From assembly GCA_028066055.1 (NCBI GenBank), contig JALCBY010000010.1:16877-80876 (forward strand): 64,000 nt of DNA. Direction: 5' to 3'. The stretch comes from Hyphomicrobiaceae bacterium (GTDB taxonomy: Bacteria; Pseudomonadota; Alphaproteobacteria; Rhizobiales; Methyloligellaceae). Both the position numbers and the translations under genes were made by a program. This document shows positions 55,168 through 64,000 of this stretch, one piece after another; positions within the stretch are counted from its first letter, which is position 1; every line of letters starts with the position of its first letter. The notes under the pieces were generated by a model, which was not told the DNA's origin, did no database searches, and was given only the letters and a program-made list of their open reading frames with translations.

Positions 55168-55413
55168 ATGTTTCGTAAAGGTGTTCTCGTAGCCGCCGTT
55201 GCCATGCTGATCGCAACCCCGGCGTTTGCAGGCAGCTGTCCCAAGCACATGGCCGACATCGATGCCGCGATGAAAACCGCACAACTGAGTGATGCGGACA
55301 AGGCAAAGGTCATGCAGTTGCGCAAGCAGGGCGAAGAGCAGCACAAGGCGGGTGATCACGGAGCGTCCGTCAAATCGTTGGGAGAAGCAAAGAAAATTCT
55401 CGGCCTGAACTAG
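55168..55413 (+). CDS. small secreted helical protein (81 residues)
   Basis: A signal peptide (MFRKGVLVAAVAMLIATPAFA) is followed by a 60-residue mature protein. That part has one Cys, a helical LSDADKAKVMQLRKQGEEQHKAGDHG motif and the ending LGEAKKILGLN. Such small periplasmic proteins are widespread in alphaproteobacteria with no assigned role. A CGGAGA ribosome site precedes the ATG. A strong terminator follows at 55453. Confidence 0.75.
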   Translation: MFRKGVLVAAVAMLIATPAFAGSCPKHMADIDAAMKTAQLSDADKAKVMQLRKQGEEQHKAGDHGASVKSLGEAKKILGLN

Positions 55414-55452
55414 GCCATCTGTGGCCCTTTCTGAGGTTATGGCCCGAGATTA

Positions 55453-55486
55453 CGGCGTGGGTTGCCTAATCCACGCCATCTTTTTT
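55453..55486 (+). terminator. Rho-independent terminator after the small secreted protein gene
   Basis: GGCGTGGGTT (55453-55462) pairs with AATCCACGCC (55467-55476, one G-T pair), followed by ATCTTTTTT. It lies 39 bases after the stop codon. Confidence 0.88.
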
Positions 55487-55605
55487 CCCTGTTTCCGGCA
55501 ATAAGCAAACACCTTTGCCCGATAGCGTCGTGAGTTAAGAGGGTGCAGTGCGTGGACAATCCGAAACTGCGCCCGTGCGATCATATCAAGTGAGCGGAGT
55601 TCAAA

Positions 55606-56136
55606 ATGACGGGGAAATTTCTGGGGCGCCTGGCCATCGCCAAGATTGGATTGTTGTTTGCGCTCGCAAGCGGGCCCGTGAATGCGGCGGATCTCGGCGG
55701 CAAAGTTCCAATACCTGAGCCTCTGCCGATCGAGACCGGACCTGTCTGGGCCGGACTCTATTTCGGCGGCCATCTCGGCGGCATCATCGACGGAGATGAT
55801 GATGAATTCACCGGCGGTCTGCAGCTTGGCTACAACTGGCAGCGCGGCAATCTTGTGTTTGGTCCGGAAGCCGACATCAGCTTTGCTGACGAGACGTTTG
55901 GAACCGTGCGTGGCCGGCTGGGTGTCGCGCATCGCAAATGGCTGTTTTACGGAACCGGCGGACTGGCAATCGAAGACTCCGACACAGGCTACGTCGTGGG
56001 CGGCGGCATCGACTACAAAGTCGCCTCGCGGACGAGCCTTGGTGTCGATGCGCTTTACTACGATATCGACGACGATGATTTCACGGTCGTGCGCGGCCGC
56101 CTGAGCTGGCATTTCGGCGGCGGTTCCAGACCGTAG
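55606..56136 (+). CDS. small outer-membrane beta-barrel protein
   Basis: The 176-residue protein has a signal peptide (to about GPVNAAD). Alternating hydrophobic/aromatic strands (WAGLYFGGHLGG, GGLQLGYNWQRGNLVFGPEAD, RGRLGVAHRKWLFYGTGG) end in RGRLSWHFGGG. This is the pattern of the small porin / Omp25-like family of Rhizobiales, shorter than usual (about 200-230). The function is structural or unknown. It is followed by its own terminator. Confidence 0.78.
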   Translation: MTGKFLGRLAIAKIGLLFALASGPVNAADLGGKVPIPEPLPIETGPVWAGLYFGGHLGGIIDGDDDEFTGGLQLGYNWQRGNLVFGPEADISFADETFGTVRGRLGVAHRKWLFYGTGGLAIEDSDTGYVVGGGIDYKVASRTSLGVDALYYDIDDDDFTVVRGRLSWHFGGGSRP

Positions 56137-56174
56137 CAACCTATACCCTCACGGGTGGGGCAAACCGAATGGGC

Positions 56175-56213
56175 AAGACGCGGAGTGGATGCCACTTCGC
56201 GTCTTTCTTTTTG
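56175..56213 (+). terminator. Rho-independent terminator after the beta-barrel gene
   Basis: AAGACGCGGAGTGG (56175-56188) pairs with CCACTTCGCGTCTT (56192-56205) with one G-T pair and a three-base loop. TCTTTTTG follows. Confidence 0.9.
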
Positions 56214-56228
56214 CCCGCTTTCGCCCGA

Positions 56229-56262
56229 GAAAAAGAAAAAACGCCCGGGATCAACCCGGGCG
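56229..56262 (-). terminator. Rho-independent terminator of the ilv operon
   Basis: CGCCCGGG (56242-56249) and CCCGGGCG (56255-56262) form a perfect stem with a five-base loop. On the minus strand TTTTTTCTTTTTC follows. It lies about 30 bases after the ilvC stop. Confidence 0.92.
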
Positions 56263-56291
56263 CTGTTGTTCGTGCCTATTGAACGGAAGCG

Positions 56292-57323
<1,032 letters not shown>

Positions 57324-57378
57324 TTATGGTCAGAAGTTCGTTTGATTCAATCCGGCGGAATGCCCTTCGGGCGTACCT

Positions 57379-57927
57379 TTACATCGCTTCCTTGCCGCGG
57401 CCAATGGCGGCAACGCCCGTTCGCGCCACCTCGACGAGGCCAAGAGGCTGCATAAGCGTGATGAATTGTTCGATCTTGTTGAGACGGCCCGTGATCTCGA
57501 ACACGAAATGCTCCGTCGACGCATCGATGACCTGAGCGCGGAACGCTTCGGCCAGCCGCAGCGCTTCCACGCGCGCATCGCCCTTGCCCGCAACCTTCAC
57601 AAGCGCAAGCTCCCGTTCAAGCGGATTGCCCATGACGGTCAGATCGATGACGCTGTGCACCGGCACGAGCCGTTCGAGCTGATGGATGATCTGCTCGATG
57701 ACCATCGGCGTGCCCGTCGTCACCATGGTGATGCGGGAGAGATGCGACTCATGTTCCGTCTCTGAGACGGTCAGGGAATCGATGTTGTAGCCACGGCCCG
57801 AGAACAGGCCGATGACACGCGCAAGCACGCCCGGCTCGTTGTCCACCAGTACCGACAGGGTGTGGCTTTCGCTCGTCTGGGTGTATGTCGCGCTCGGATA
57901 ATGACTTTGTGCAGGTGACGTACTCAT
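57379..57927 (-). CDS. ilvN: acetolactate synthase small regulatory subunit
   Basis: The 182-residue subunit has an N-terminal ACT domain (SVLVDNEPGVLARVIGLFSGRGYNIDSL) and a C-terminal ALS-SS domain (HFVFEITGRLNKIEQFI). It activates IlvB and confers valine inhibition. The start at 57927 begins MSTSPAQS; a longer frame lacks homology. It sits between ilvB and ilvC. Confidence 0.94.
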   Translation of the reverse strand: MSTSPAQSHYPSATYTQTSESHTLSVLVDNEPGVLARVIGLFSGRGYNIDSLTVSETEHESHLSRITMVTTGTPMVIEQIIHQLERLVPVHSVIDLTVMGNPLERELALVKVAGKGDARVEALRLAEAFRAQVIDASTEHFVFEITGRLNKIEQFITLMQPLGLVEVARTGVAAIGRGKEAM

Positions 57928-58020
57928 GGGTCTCGTCGATATTTTACGTGTTGATGATGTTCGTGTGAACGGTCGAACCGGAGCCGCGGCGCGGCGGAAC
58001 CGCACCACAGACGGCAGCCT

Positions 58021-59802
58021 TCAGACCAATACCTTGCCTTCCTCGGAGATTGCGTCGTCGAGGTCTCCTTCGTCGACCGCATCGCCGAGCAGCATGTTGT
58101 TGTGCGCTTCGCCCGAGGGGATCATCGGGAAGCAATTGGCCACCTGATCCACAACACAGTCAAAAATGACCGGCGTCTTCACATTGATCATTTCCGCGAT
58201 TGCGGCATCAAGTTCCGAGGGCTTCTCAGCACGAATGCCAACGCACTTGTAGGCTTCCGCCAGCTTGACGAAATCGGGAAGCGCTTCGGTATAGCTGTGC
58301 GCATAGCGTCCGCCATGCAGCAGTTCCTGCCATTGCCGCACCATGCCCATATACTGGTTGTTCAGGATGAAGATCTTGACCGGCAGGTCATGCTGAACCG
58401 CCGTCGACATCTCCTGCATGTTCATCAGCACCGACGCTTCGCCGGCAATGTCGACAACGAGCGCATCGGGATGCGCCTTCTGCACGCCGATGGCCGCGGG
58501 CAGCCCGTAGCCCATGGTTCCAAGCCCACCGCTCGTCATCCAGTGGTTCGGCTCTTCGAAATGATAATGCTGGGCGGCCCACATCTGATGCTGGCCGACC
58601 TCGGTGGTGATGAAGGTCTTCCTGTCCTTCGTCGCCTCATAGAGCCGCTGGATCGCATATTGCGGCATGATCACATCGTCGCGGTTCTTGTAGTTCAGGC
58701 TTTTGCGTGACCGCCACTTGTCGATCTGCTGCCACCACTCCTTCAGAGCGTTGGTATCCTGATCCGGTGAGCGCGCCTTCCAGACGCGGATGATCTCTTC
58801 GAGAACATGCCCGACGTCGCCGATGATCGGCAGATCGACATGCACATTCTTGTTGATCGACGAAGGATCGATATCAATATGGATTTTCTTCGAGCCCGGC
58901 GAAAATGCATCGAGCCGTCCGGTGATACGATCATCAAAGCGCGCGCCGATACAGACCATGACATCGCAATCGTGCATGGCCCAGTTCGCCTCGTAGGTGC
59001 CATGCATCCCGAGCATACCCAGCCATTCCTTGCCCGAAGCGGGAAAGGCGCCAAGCCCCATCAAAGTGGACGTGATCGGAAAGCCCGTCAGCCGGACCAG
59101 TTCGCGCAGGAGCTGGCTCGCGGCAGGTCCTGAATTGATGACGCCGCCGCCCGAGTAGAGGATCGGCTTCTTCGCACCTTCCATCAGTTCGACCGCCGTA
59201 CGGATGGCGTCCTGACTGCCAGTCACCGTTGGCCGATAGGTCTTGTGCTTGACGTTCGATGGGCCGACATATTCGCCGGTGGCAAACTGAACGTCCTTGG
59301 GAATGTCGACCACGACGGGTCCCGGTCGTCCTGCCGTCGCGACATAGAAGGCCTCGTGCATCACGCGCGCGAGGTCATTCACGTCCTTGACCAGATAGTT
59401 GTGCTTGGTACAGGGCCGCGTAATACCGACCGTGTCGCACTCCTGGAACGCGTCATTACCAATGAGATGTGTCGGCACCTGCCCGGTAAGGCAGACCACC
59501 GGAACGGAGTCCATCAGTGCGTCGGTCAAACCCGTCACCGCATTGGTAGCCCCCGGCCCCGACGTCACGAGAACGACGCCCGGCTTGCCGGTCGAACGGG
59601 CGTACCCTTCCGCCGCGTGGACGGCCCCCTGCTCGTGGCGCACCAGAATATGCTCGATGTCGTTCCGCTTGAAAATCTCATCGTAAATGGGCAGTACGGC
59701 GCCGCCGGGATAACCGAAAATATGCTCCACACCCTGGTCGGCCAACGCCTTCAGGACCATCTCTGCCCCGGTCATTTCGCGAGCCATCTGCCCATACTCC
59801 AT
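58021..59802 (-). CDS. ilvB: acetolactate synthase large subunit
   Basis: The 593-residue ThDP/FAD enzyme is the first common step of Val/Leu/Ile synthesis. It has GYPGGAVLPIYDEIF, catalytic Glu in RHEQGAVHAAEGYAR, SGPGATNAVTGL, and a ThDP-binding GEASVLMNMQEM to ILNN segment. Here the usual GDG is GEA (DIAGEASVLM), as in many alphaproteobacterial enzymes. Starts at 59802 and 59787 are both possible. It lies 145 bases after miaA on the same strand. Confidence 0.95.
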   Translation of the reverse strand: MEYGQMAREMTGAEMVLKALADQGVEHIFGYPGGAVLPIYDEIFKRNDIEHILVRHEQGAVHAAEGYARSTGKPGVVLVTSGPGATNAVTGLTDALMDSVPVVCLTGQVPTHLIGNDAFQECDTVGITRPCTKHNYLVKDVNDLARVMHEAFYVATAGRPGPVVVDIPKDVQFATGEYVGPSNVKHKTYRPTVTGSQDAIRTAVELMEGAKKPILYSGGGVINSGPAASQLLRELVRLTGFPITSTLMGLGAFPASGKEWLGMLGMHGTYEANWAMHDCDVMVCIGARFDDRITGRLDAFSPGSKKIHIDIDPSSINKNVHVDLPIIGDVGHVLEEIIRVWKARSPDQDTNALKEWWQQIDKWRSRKSLNYKNRDDVIMPQYAIQRLYEATKDRKTFITTEVGQHQMWAAQHYHFEEPNHWMTSGGLGTMGYGLPAAIGVQKAHPDALVVDIAGEASVLMNMQEMSTAVQHDLPVKIFILNNQYMGMVRQWQELLHGGRYAHSYTEALPDFVKLAEAYKCVGIRAEKPSELDAAIAEMINVKTPVIFDCVVDQVANCFPMIPSGEAHNNMLLGDAVDEGDLDDAISEEGKVLV

Positions 59803-59946
59803 TCGTATTTGCCGGACGCGCAATTTCGCCCGCCGGCCCCGGTAATTCAATACATCCGACTGTATCGGGCGCAAGCGCCCCCGTCGGCTCAACCGCATGG
59901 CGAACCGGCGGCGCACCGTATCGCCGCCGTGACGGACGGTCAACAG

Positions 59947-60873
59947 TCAAACATCAATAAATGAAAATATATTTGACATTAAACTTTTCGATTCTTTCTT
60001 TTCAATCCGCTTCCACGCAATCATATTTCTCTTTGCCCATGTCTCCTGCCGTTTCGCGTAGCGGCGGGTATCGGTCTTCACGCGTTCGATTGCCTCATCC
60101 CGGGTGAGAGTACCGGACAACAACTCCATGAGCGGTTTCACGCCGTGGGCCCGCATGACGGGCAGATCGGGATCGAGTTGTTGCGCGGCAAGCGCTTGCA
60201 CCTCATCGAGTGCACCTTCCGACACCATCGCGTCAAAGCGTGCATTTATGCGGGCATAGAGTTCGTCGCGCGGACGCGTCACGAAGATGCACAGAGCCTC
60301 ATCCGCCTTGAGAAGCGGACGGCCCGCCTGTTTCTGCCACTGCGCAAGCGACCGCCCGGTCGCATCGAGAACCTCGAGAGCGCGCACAATACGTTGCGGA
60401 TCAGATGGCCTGAGCTGTTCCGCCATCTCCGGATCCCGCTCGCACAACAGCGCATGAAGCTCTTCGGGCCGCTTTTCGCTGGCGGCATCGCGCCAAAGGA
60501 TCCGTACCTCTTGCGGGATGTCGGGAACCGGAGAAAGGCCCTCCAGCAGCGCCTTGAAGTAAAGCCCTGTGCCGCCTGTAACGATCGGCATCTTGCCTTC
60601 GGTTTCGACCTGCGCGAGGGCGGTTTCGACATCCTCCAGCCAGCGCCCTACCGAGTAGCCCTCCTGCGATGGCACAAATCCGTAGAGCGCATGAGGCGCG
60701 CGCATTTCGTCCTCAGCGCTTGGGCGCGCACTCAATACACGCAGATCCCGATAAACCTGCTTGGAGTCGGCGTTAATGATTGTCCCGCCGAGTGCCTCCG
60801 CCAGCCCGAGGGCGGCTTCCGACTTGCCGCTGGCAGTCGGCCCTGCAATAAGGATGGCGCGTAAATTGGACAT
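59947..60873 (-). CDS. miaA: tRNA dimethylallyltransferase
   Basis: The 308-residue enzyme adds a dimethylallyl group to A37 of tRNAs reading UNN codons. It has the P-loop AGPTASGKSEAAL, INADSKQVYRDL with the catalytic Asp, VTGGTGLYFKALLEG, and RRYAKRQETWAKRN near the C-terminus. It lies upstream of ilvB, and MiaA-dependent tRNAs can influence leader-peptide attenuation of amino-acid operons. Confidence 0.95.
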   Translation of the reverse strand: MSNLRAILIAGPTASGKSEAALGLAEALGGTIINADSKQVYRDLRVLSARPSAEDEMRAPHALYGFVPSQEGYSVGRWLEDVETALAQVETEGKMPIVTGGTGLYFKALLEGLSPVPDIPQEVRILWRDAASEKRPEELHALLCERDPEMAEQLRPSDPQRIVRALEVLDATGRSLAQWQKQAGRPLLKADEALCIFVTRPRDELYARINARFDAMVSEGALDEVQALAAQQLDPDLPVMRAHGVKPLMELLSGTLTRDEAIERVKTDTRRYAKRQETWAKRNMIAWKRIEKKESKSLMSNIFSFIDV

Positions 60874-60964
60874 GGGCTCTGTCCTAGGCGGTTCGGGCCC
60901 TGTATTTCAACCGGAACCGCGTTCCGGCGCCATATTCGTGCGTTTTATATTTCGGGAGTTTGAT

Positions 60965-62287
60965 ATGGCCCAGCTTGCCCGCCGTTCCTGGGTACCGGAA
61001 CTGTGCGAGGACCTTGTTCAGAGCATTGCGCAGCGCTGCGCGGACAGCGACGTAAACACCATTGCCGACGAAATATCCGATCTGGTCGAGGAAAACCTGG
61101 TCATTCACGATCGCGAATGCATCAATCTCAATCCTGCGACCAACACCATGAACCCGCGTGCCGAAGCCGTCCTTTCGCAAGGCCTCGGTGCCCGTCCGTC
61201 GCTCGGCTACCCGGGCGAAAAATACGAAATGGGGCTGGAGGCAATCGAGCGTATTGAAGTTATTGCCGCGGAACTGGCGGCAGAGGTCTTCGGCGCGAAA
61301 TACGCCGAGATCCGGGTCGGATCCGGCGCCTTGTCCAATCTCTACAGCTTCATGGCCACTACCAAGCCGGGCGATGCGATCATCGTTCAGCCTGCAGATA
61401 TCGGCGGTCACGTGACGCATCACGACGCGGGTGCTGCAGGTCTTTACGGTCTGGACATCCACACAGGCCCGGTCGATGCGCAAAACTACACCGTCGATCT
61501 TGAGGGTCTGCGCAAGCTCGCCCGAAAAGTTCAACCAAAACTGATCACGCTTGCCGGCAGCCTCAACCTCACACCTCATCCGGTGCGCGAGGTGCGCGAG
61601 ATCGCGGATGAAGTGGGCGCTTACGTCCTGTTCGACGCCGCGCATCTGTGTGGAATGATTGCCGGGCGCCAGTGGCAGCAGCCGCTGGACGAAGGCGCGC
61701 ATCTGATGACTATGAGCACCTACAAGAGCCTCGGCGGACCCGCCTCGGGACTCATTCTTACCAACGAAGCCGAACTGGCGGAGCGTCTGGACGCGATTGC
61801 GTTTCCCGGCCTCACCGCGAACTTCGACGTGGCAAAATCCGCAGCGCTCGCCCTCACGATGCTGGACTGGAAGGTATTTGGCGAAGCCTATGCCAAGGAG
61901 ATGGGCAAGAGTGCCCGCTCGCTCGCGCAAGCGCTCGCAAACGAAGACGTGCCCGTCTTCGGGGCCGAACACGGCTTTACGCAATCCCATCAGTTTGCGC
62001 TCGACGCGGTACAATTCGGTGGTGGTCAGACACTGGCCAAAGCCCTGCGCCGGGCGAACATCCTCACATGCGGGATCGGTCTGCCATTGCCGCCGGTCGA
62101 GGGTGACGTCAACGGACTGCGGCTTGGAACACCCGAGGTGGTGCGCTGGGGCATGACGTCACGCGACATGCCGGAGCTGGCAGAGCTCATGGCCCGCATC
62201 ATCGTTCACAACGAAACACCCGAACTGATCCGGCAGTCGATCGTCGAACTGCGCAAACGGTTCGGCACGTTGACCTTTATCCGCTGA
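60965..62287 (+). CDS. SHMT-like PLP enzyme lacking canonical SHMT residues
   Basis: The 440-residue fold-type I protein aligns along its length with serine hydroxymethyltransferase. The PLP lysine is in MSTYKSLGGP, the cofactor Asp/His in FDAAHLCGM, and the substrate-carboxylate Arg in LRLGTPEV. In the N-terminal active-site strand the family's YAEGYPGxRYYGG is PSLGYPGEKYEMG here. E. coli Tyr55, Glu57 and Tyr65 therefore correspond to Pro78, Leu80 and Glu88. A classical folate-dependent SHMT is unlikely; an aldolase, transaldolase or alpha-methylserine-type activity is possible. serB lies 16 bases downstream on the same strand. Confidence 0.78.
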   Translation: MAQLARRSWVPELCEDLVQSIAQRCADSDVNTIADEISDLVEENLVIHDRECINLNPATNTMNPRAEAVLSQGLGARPSLGYPGEKYEMGLEAIERIEVIAAELAAEVFGAKYAEIRVGSGALSNLYSFMATTKPGDAIIVQPADIGGHVTHHDAGAAGLYGLDIHTGPVDAQNYTVDLEGLRKLARKVQPKLITLAGSLNLTPHPVREVREIADEVGAYVLFDAAHLCGMIAGRQWQQPLDEGAHLMTMSTYKSLGGPASGLILTNEAELAERLDAIAFPGLTANFDVAKSAALALTMLDWKVFGEAYAKEMGKSARSLAQALANEDVPVFGAEHGFTQSHQFALDAVQFGGGQTLAKALRRANILTCGIGLPLPPVEGDVNGLRLGTPEVVRWGMTSRDMPELAELMARIIVHNETPELIRQSIVELRKRFGTLTFIR

Positions 62288-62303
62288 TGCTCCGGAACAC
62301 CCC

Positions 62304-63200
62304 TTGACGCACGTCCTCACCCTCATTGCCGCTTCGCCGGGGCACCTGGATGAAACCCTGGTGTCCCGGGTGCGCGAAAAACTGCCCGACCGCGGCGCGC
62401 CCGACTGGTTGTCGGCACGCGAGGCCTGCGATCTGCCGTTTGAACTTGGAGACGTTCACGATCGCGAAAATCTCCGCAATGTGGTGCAGGACGCTATCGG
62501 GCGCGCGCCGGTCGATGTGGTCCTGCAGCGGGAGCAGGACCGCCGCAAGGGTCTGCTTGTCGCCGACATGGACTCAACGCTGATTGGTCAGGAGTGTATC
62601 GATGAGCTGGCCGACTTTGCCGGTTTGAAGACCAGGGTCGCAGACATCACCGAGCGCGCCATGCGCGGCGAATTGGAGTTTGAGCCTGCCTTGCGGGAAC
62701 GCGTCGCGCTTCTTGAAGGTTTGGATGAGAGCGTGCTGCATGAGGTTTTTGAGGAGCGCATTACGCTCAACCCGGGTGCGCGAACACTGGCGCGAACGAT
62801 GCGCGCGTATGGCGCAAAAACGCTGATTGTTTCCGGCGGTTTCACCTTCTTTACAGAGCGGGTTGCGGACGCCGCCGGGTTCGAAGTGAATCAGGCGAAT
62901 ACGCTCGAGGTATCGAGTGGAAAACTGACCGGCCGGGTGATCGAACCCATTCTGGGGCAGCAAGCCAAACTCGACGCCCTTCGCGAATATCGCGACGGGC
63001 TCTCGCTTCGCCTCTCGCAGACGATTGCCGTCGGGGACGGCGCAAACGACCTTGCAATGCTGGAAGAAGCCGGACTCGGTGTTGCGTACCGGGCGAAACC
63101 CATCGTCGCACAACGCGCCGATGCAGGCATCGAACATGCCGACCTCACCGCACTGTTGTTCGCGCAAGGCTTTCAGCGCGATGAATTTTCAGAAGACTAG
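62304..63200 (+). CDS. serB: phosphoserine phosphatase
   Basis: The 298-residue HAD phosphatase has a nucleophile Asp in ADMDSTLIGQECIDELA, motif II in LIVSGGFTFFTERVA and motif IV in VGDGANDLAML. The N-terminal 80 residues resemble an ACT-like domain. It makes serine from phosphoserine. The start is a TTG (62304) following the SHMT-like gene. Confidence 0.93.
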   Translation: MTHVLTLIAASPGHLDETLVSRVREKLPDRGAPDWLSAREACDLPFELGDVHDRENLRNVVQDAIGRAPVDVVLQREQDRRKGLLVADMDSTLIGQECIDELADFAGLKTRVADITERAMRGELEFEPALRERVALLEGLDESVLHEVFEERITLNPGARTLARTMRAYGAKTLIVSGGFTFFTERVADAAGFEVNQANTLEVSSGKLTGRVIEPILGQQAKLDALREYRDGLSLRLSQTIAVGDGANDLAMLEEAGLGVAYRAKPIVAQRADAGIEHADLTALLFAQGFQRDEFSED

Positions 63201-63235
63201 ACCGCGCTCCATCTGGGAACGCGGCTGCTCCAGTC

Positions 63236-64000
63236 TCAGCTTTCGACAGGCACTGCCACGAAGCGCAGCTCGCCCTTGCCGTCTGCGATCAGCAACAGCA
63301 CAGACTTTTTGCCCGACTTCTTCTTCTCCGCGACCTGCGTCTTGACCTCATCGGGGGTTTTGACCTTGGCGCCCTGGACCTCGACGATCACCTGACCCGC
63401 GGCAATGCTTTTCTGCGCGGCATCGCTTTCCGGATTCACTTCGGTGATGACGACACCTTCTACTGCTTGGTCGATCTTGAACTTGGTCCTCAGTTCATCC
63501 GTCATTTCTGAAAGCGAAAGGCCAAGTAGTGAGGTTTTTGCCGGTTCTTTGTCTTCTTTCTTCGCCGAGACCTTCTTCGGCGATTCCTTCATCCGGCCGA
63601 TCGTGACCGTGACGGTCTTCTTCTTGTCGTCTCGGAGGACCACGACATCGACGGTCTTGCCGATGGACGTCCGCGCAACCAGCTTCGGCAGAATGCGCAT
63701 GCTTTCGACATCCTTGCCATCAAACGACAGAATGACGTCGCCGACCTTGATGCCCGCCTTTTCAGCCGGGCTATCCGGTGTCACGCTTGCAACAAGTGCG
63801 CCCGTGGACTTTTCCATTCCGAGGCTTTCGGCAATGCTGTCCGTAACGCTTTGAATGCGCACGCCGAGAAGACCGCGCCGAGTTTCACCGAAACGGCGCA
63901 GCTGATCGATCACATGCATCGCCGTATTCGAGGGAACCGCGAAGCCAATGCCGATGGAGCCGCCGGTCGGTGAAATGATGGCGGTATTCAGACCGATCAC
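63236..64000 (-). CDS. DegP/HtrA-type periplasmic serine protease, C-terminal part (cut by window edge)
   Basis: The frame runs off the right edge; 254 residues are visible. They begin in the end of the protease domain (IGLNTAIISPTGGSIGIGFAVP), with two PDZ domains after it. PDZ1 (about visible 40-130) contains GLLGVRIQSV and GIKVGDVILSFDGKDV. PDZ2 (about 155-250) contains GVVITEVNPES and is preceded by a Lys/Glu-rich linker. The catalytic triad lies outside the window. It degrades or refolds damaged periplasmic proteins. Confidence 0.9.
   Translation of the reverse strand: MIGLNTAIISPTGGSIGIGFAVPSNTAMHVIDQLRRFGETRRGLLGVRIQSVTDSIAESLGMEKSTGALVASVTPDSPAEKAGIKVGDVILSFDGKDVESMRILPKLVARTSIGKTVDVVVLRDDKKKTVTVTIGRMKESPKKVSAKKEDKEPAKTSLLGLSLSEMTDELRTKFKIDQAVEGVVITEVNPESDAAQKSIAAGQVIVEVQGAKVKTPDEVKTQVAEKKKSGKKSVLLLIADGKGELRFVAVPVES

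Noticed and set aside
55450-56139. 229-codon minus-strand frame
   Set aside because: It overlaps a well-supported beta-barrel gene and spans a clear plus-strand terminator.
60884-62014. 376-codon minus-strand open frame
   Set aside because: It is antisense to the SHMT-like gene, which has clear PLP-enzyme motifs.

Overview
The window reads as a continuous chromosomal segment of a GC-rich (about 60 % by eye) alphaproteobacterium. It is most like a member of the Hyphomicrobiales (Rhizobiales) outside the Rhizobiaceae. The reasons are a GPR/RgsE-like apolipoprotein-type polar protein, a full mreBCD-mrdA-rodA set, an Mla-type importer with a STAS-fused permease, and the overall gene style. The exact genus cannot be read from the sequence. 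I see no insertion sequence, integrase, CRISPR array, rRNA or prophage. There is one tRNA gene (Lys, CTT).

Layout. 1-3024 is the 3' part of a giant coiled-coil membrane protein. 3148-6749 is an MlaEFD-type lipid transporter plus lipoprotein. 6841-11253 holds an MFS carrier, a CheZ-like phosphatase, a threonine/serine dehydratase, a candidate small RNA and an atypical SDR. 11849-20978 is housekeeping metabolism (aminotransferase, RND exporter, FAA hydrolase, thiD, ccdA, rpe-gph, a 2-hydroxyacid dehydrogenase, DUF1272). 21096-24326 is pgk and tkt.

24511-34222 is a complete biotin pathway split into bioDA, bioC-bioH-like-bioF and divergent bioB. It is interrupted at 26450-29670 by five poorly characterised genes: a FliK-like/FlhB-C-domain pair, a two-TM protein, a Tat-like protein and an unlisted 50-residue secreted Cys peptide. 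Together the biotin genes would take malonyl-ACP to pimeloyl-ACP to biotin.

35076-39349 is a tungstate/molybdate-type uptake unit: TupABC, an extra BtuF/MolA-like binding protein and a one-component HTH-binding-protein regulator. The regulator and transporter promoters share an operator-like motif. 39547-43261 is phosphonoacetaldehyde dehydrogenase and phosphonoacetate hydrolase with a divergent LysR regulator. After tRNA-Lys and an orphan TAXI binding protein come the elongasome genes in order mreB-mreC-mreD-mrdA-rodA (44844-50520, minus strand).

50856-59802 is mainly branched-chain amino-acid synthesis: leuA with a leucine-rich leader and nested hairpin, then ilvB-ilvN-ilvC behind miaA. 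Between them lie phzF, a secreted protein of unknown function, a small secreted protein and a small outer-membrane barrel. The right end carries a divergent SHMT-like PLP enzyme next to serB, and the C-terminal part of a DegP-type protease.

Strongest leads: (1) the TupABC/MolA-like/HTH-PBP unit with its candidate operator; (2) the FliK-like plus 'pre-cleaved' FlhB-C pair away from any flagellar cluster; (3) coexistence of a GPR-like polar growth protein and the Mre elongasome; (4) the SHMT paralogue lacking the family's catalytic Glu/Tyr residues; (5) the leuA leader peptide/attenuator; (6) two candidate unannotated RNAs.
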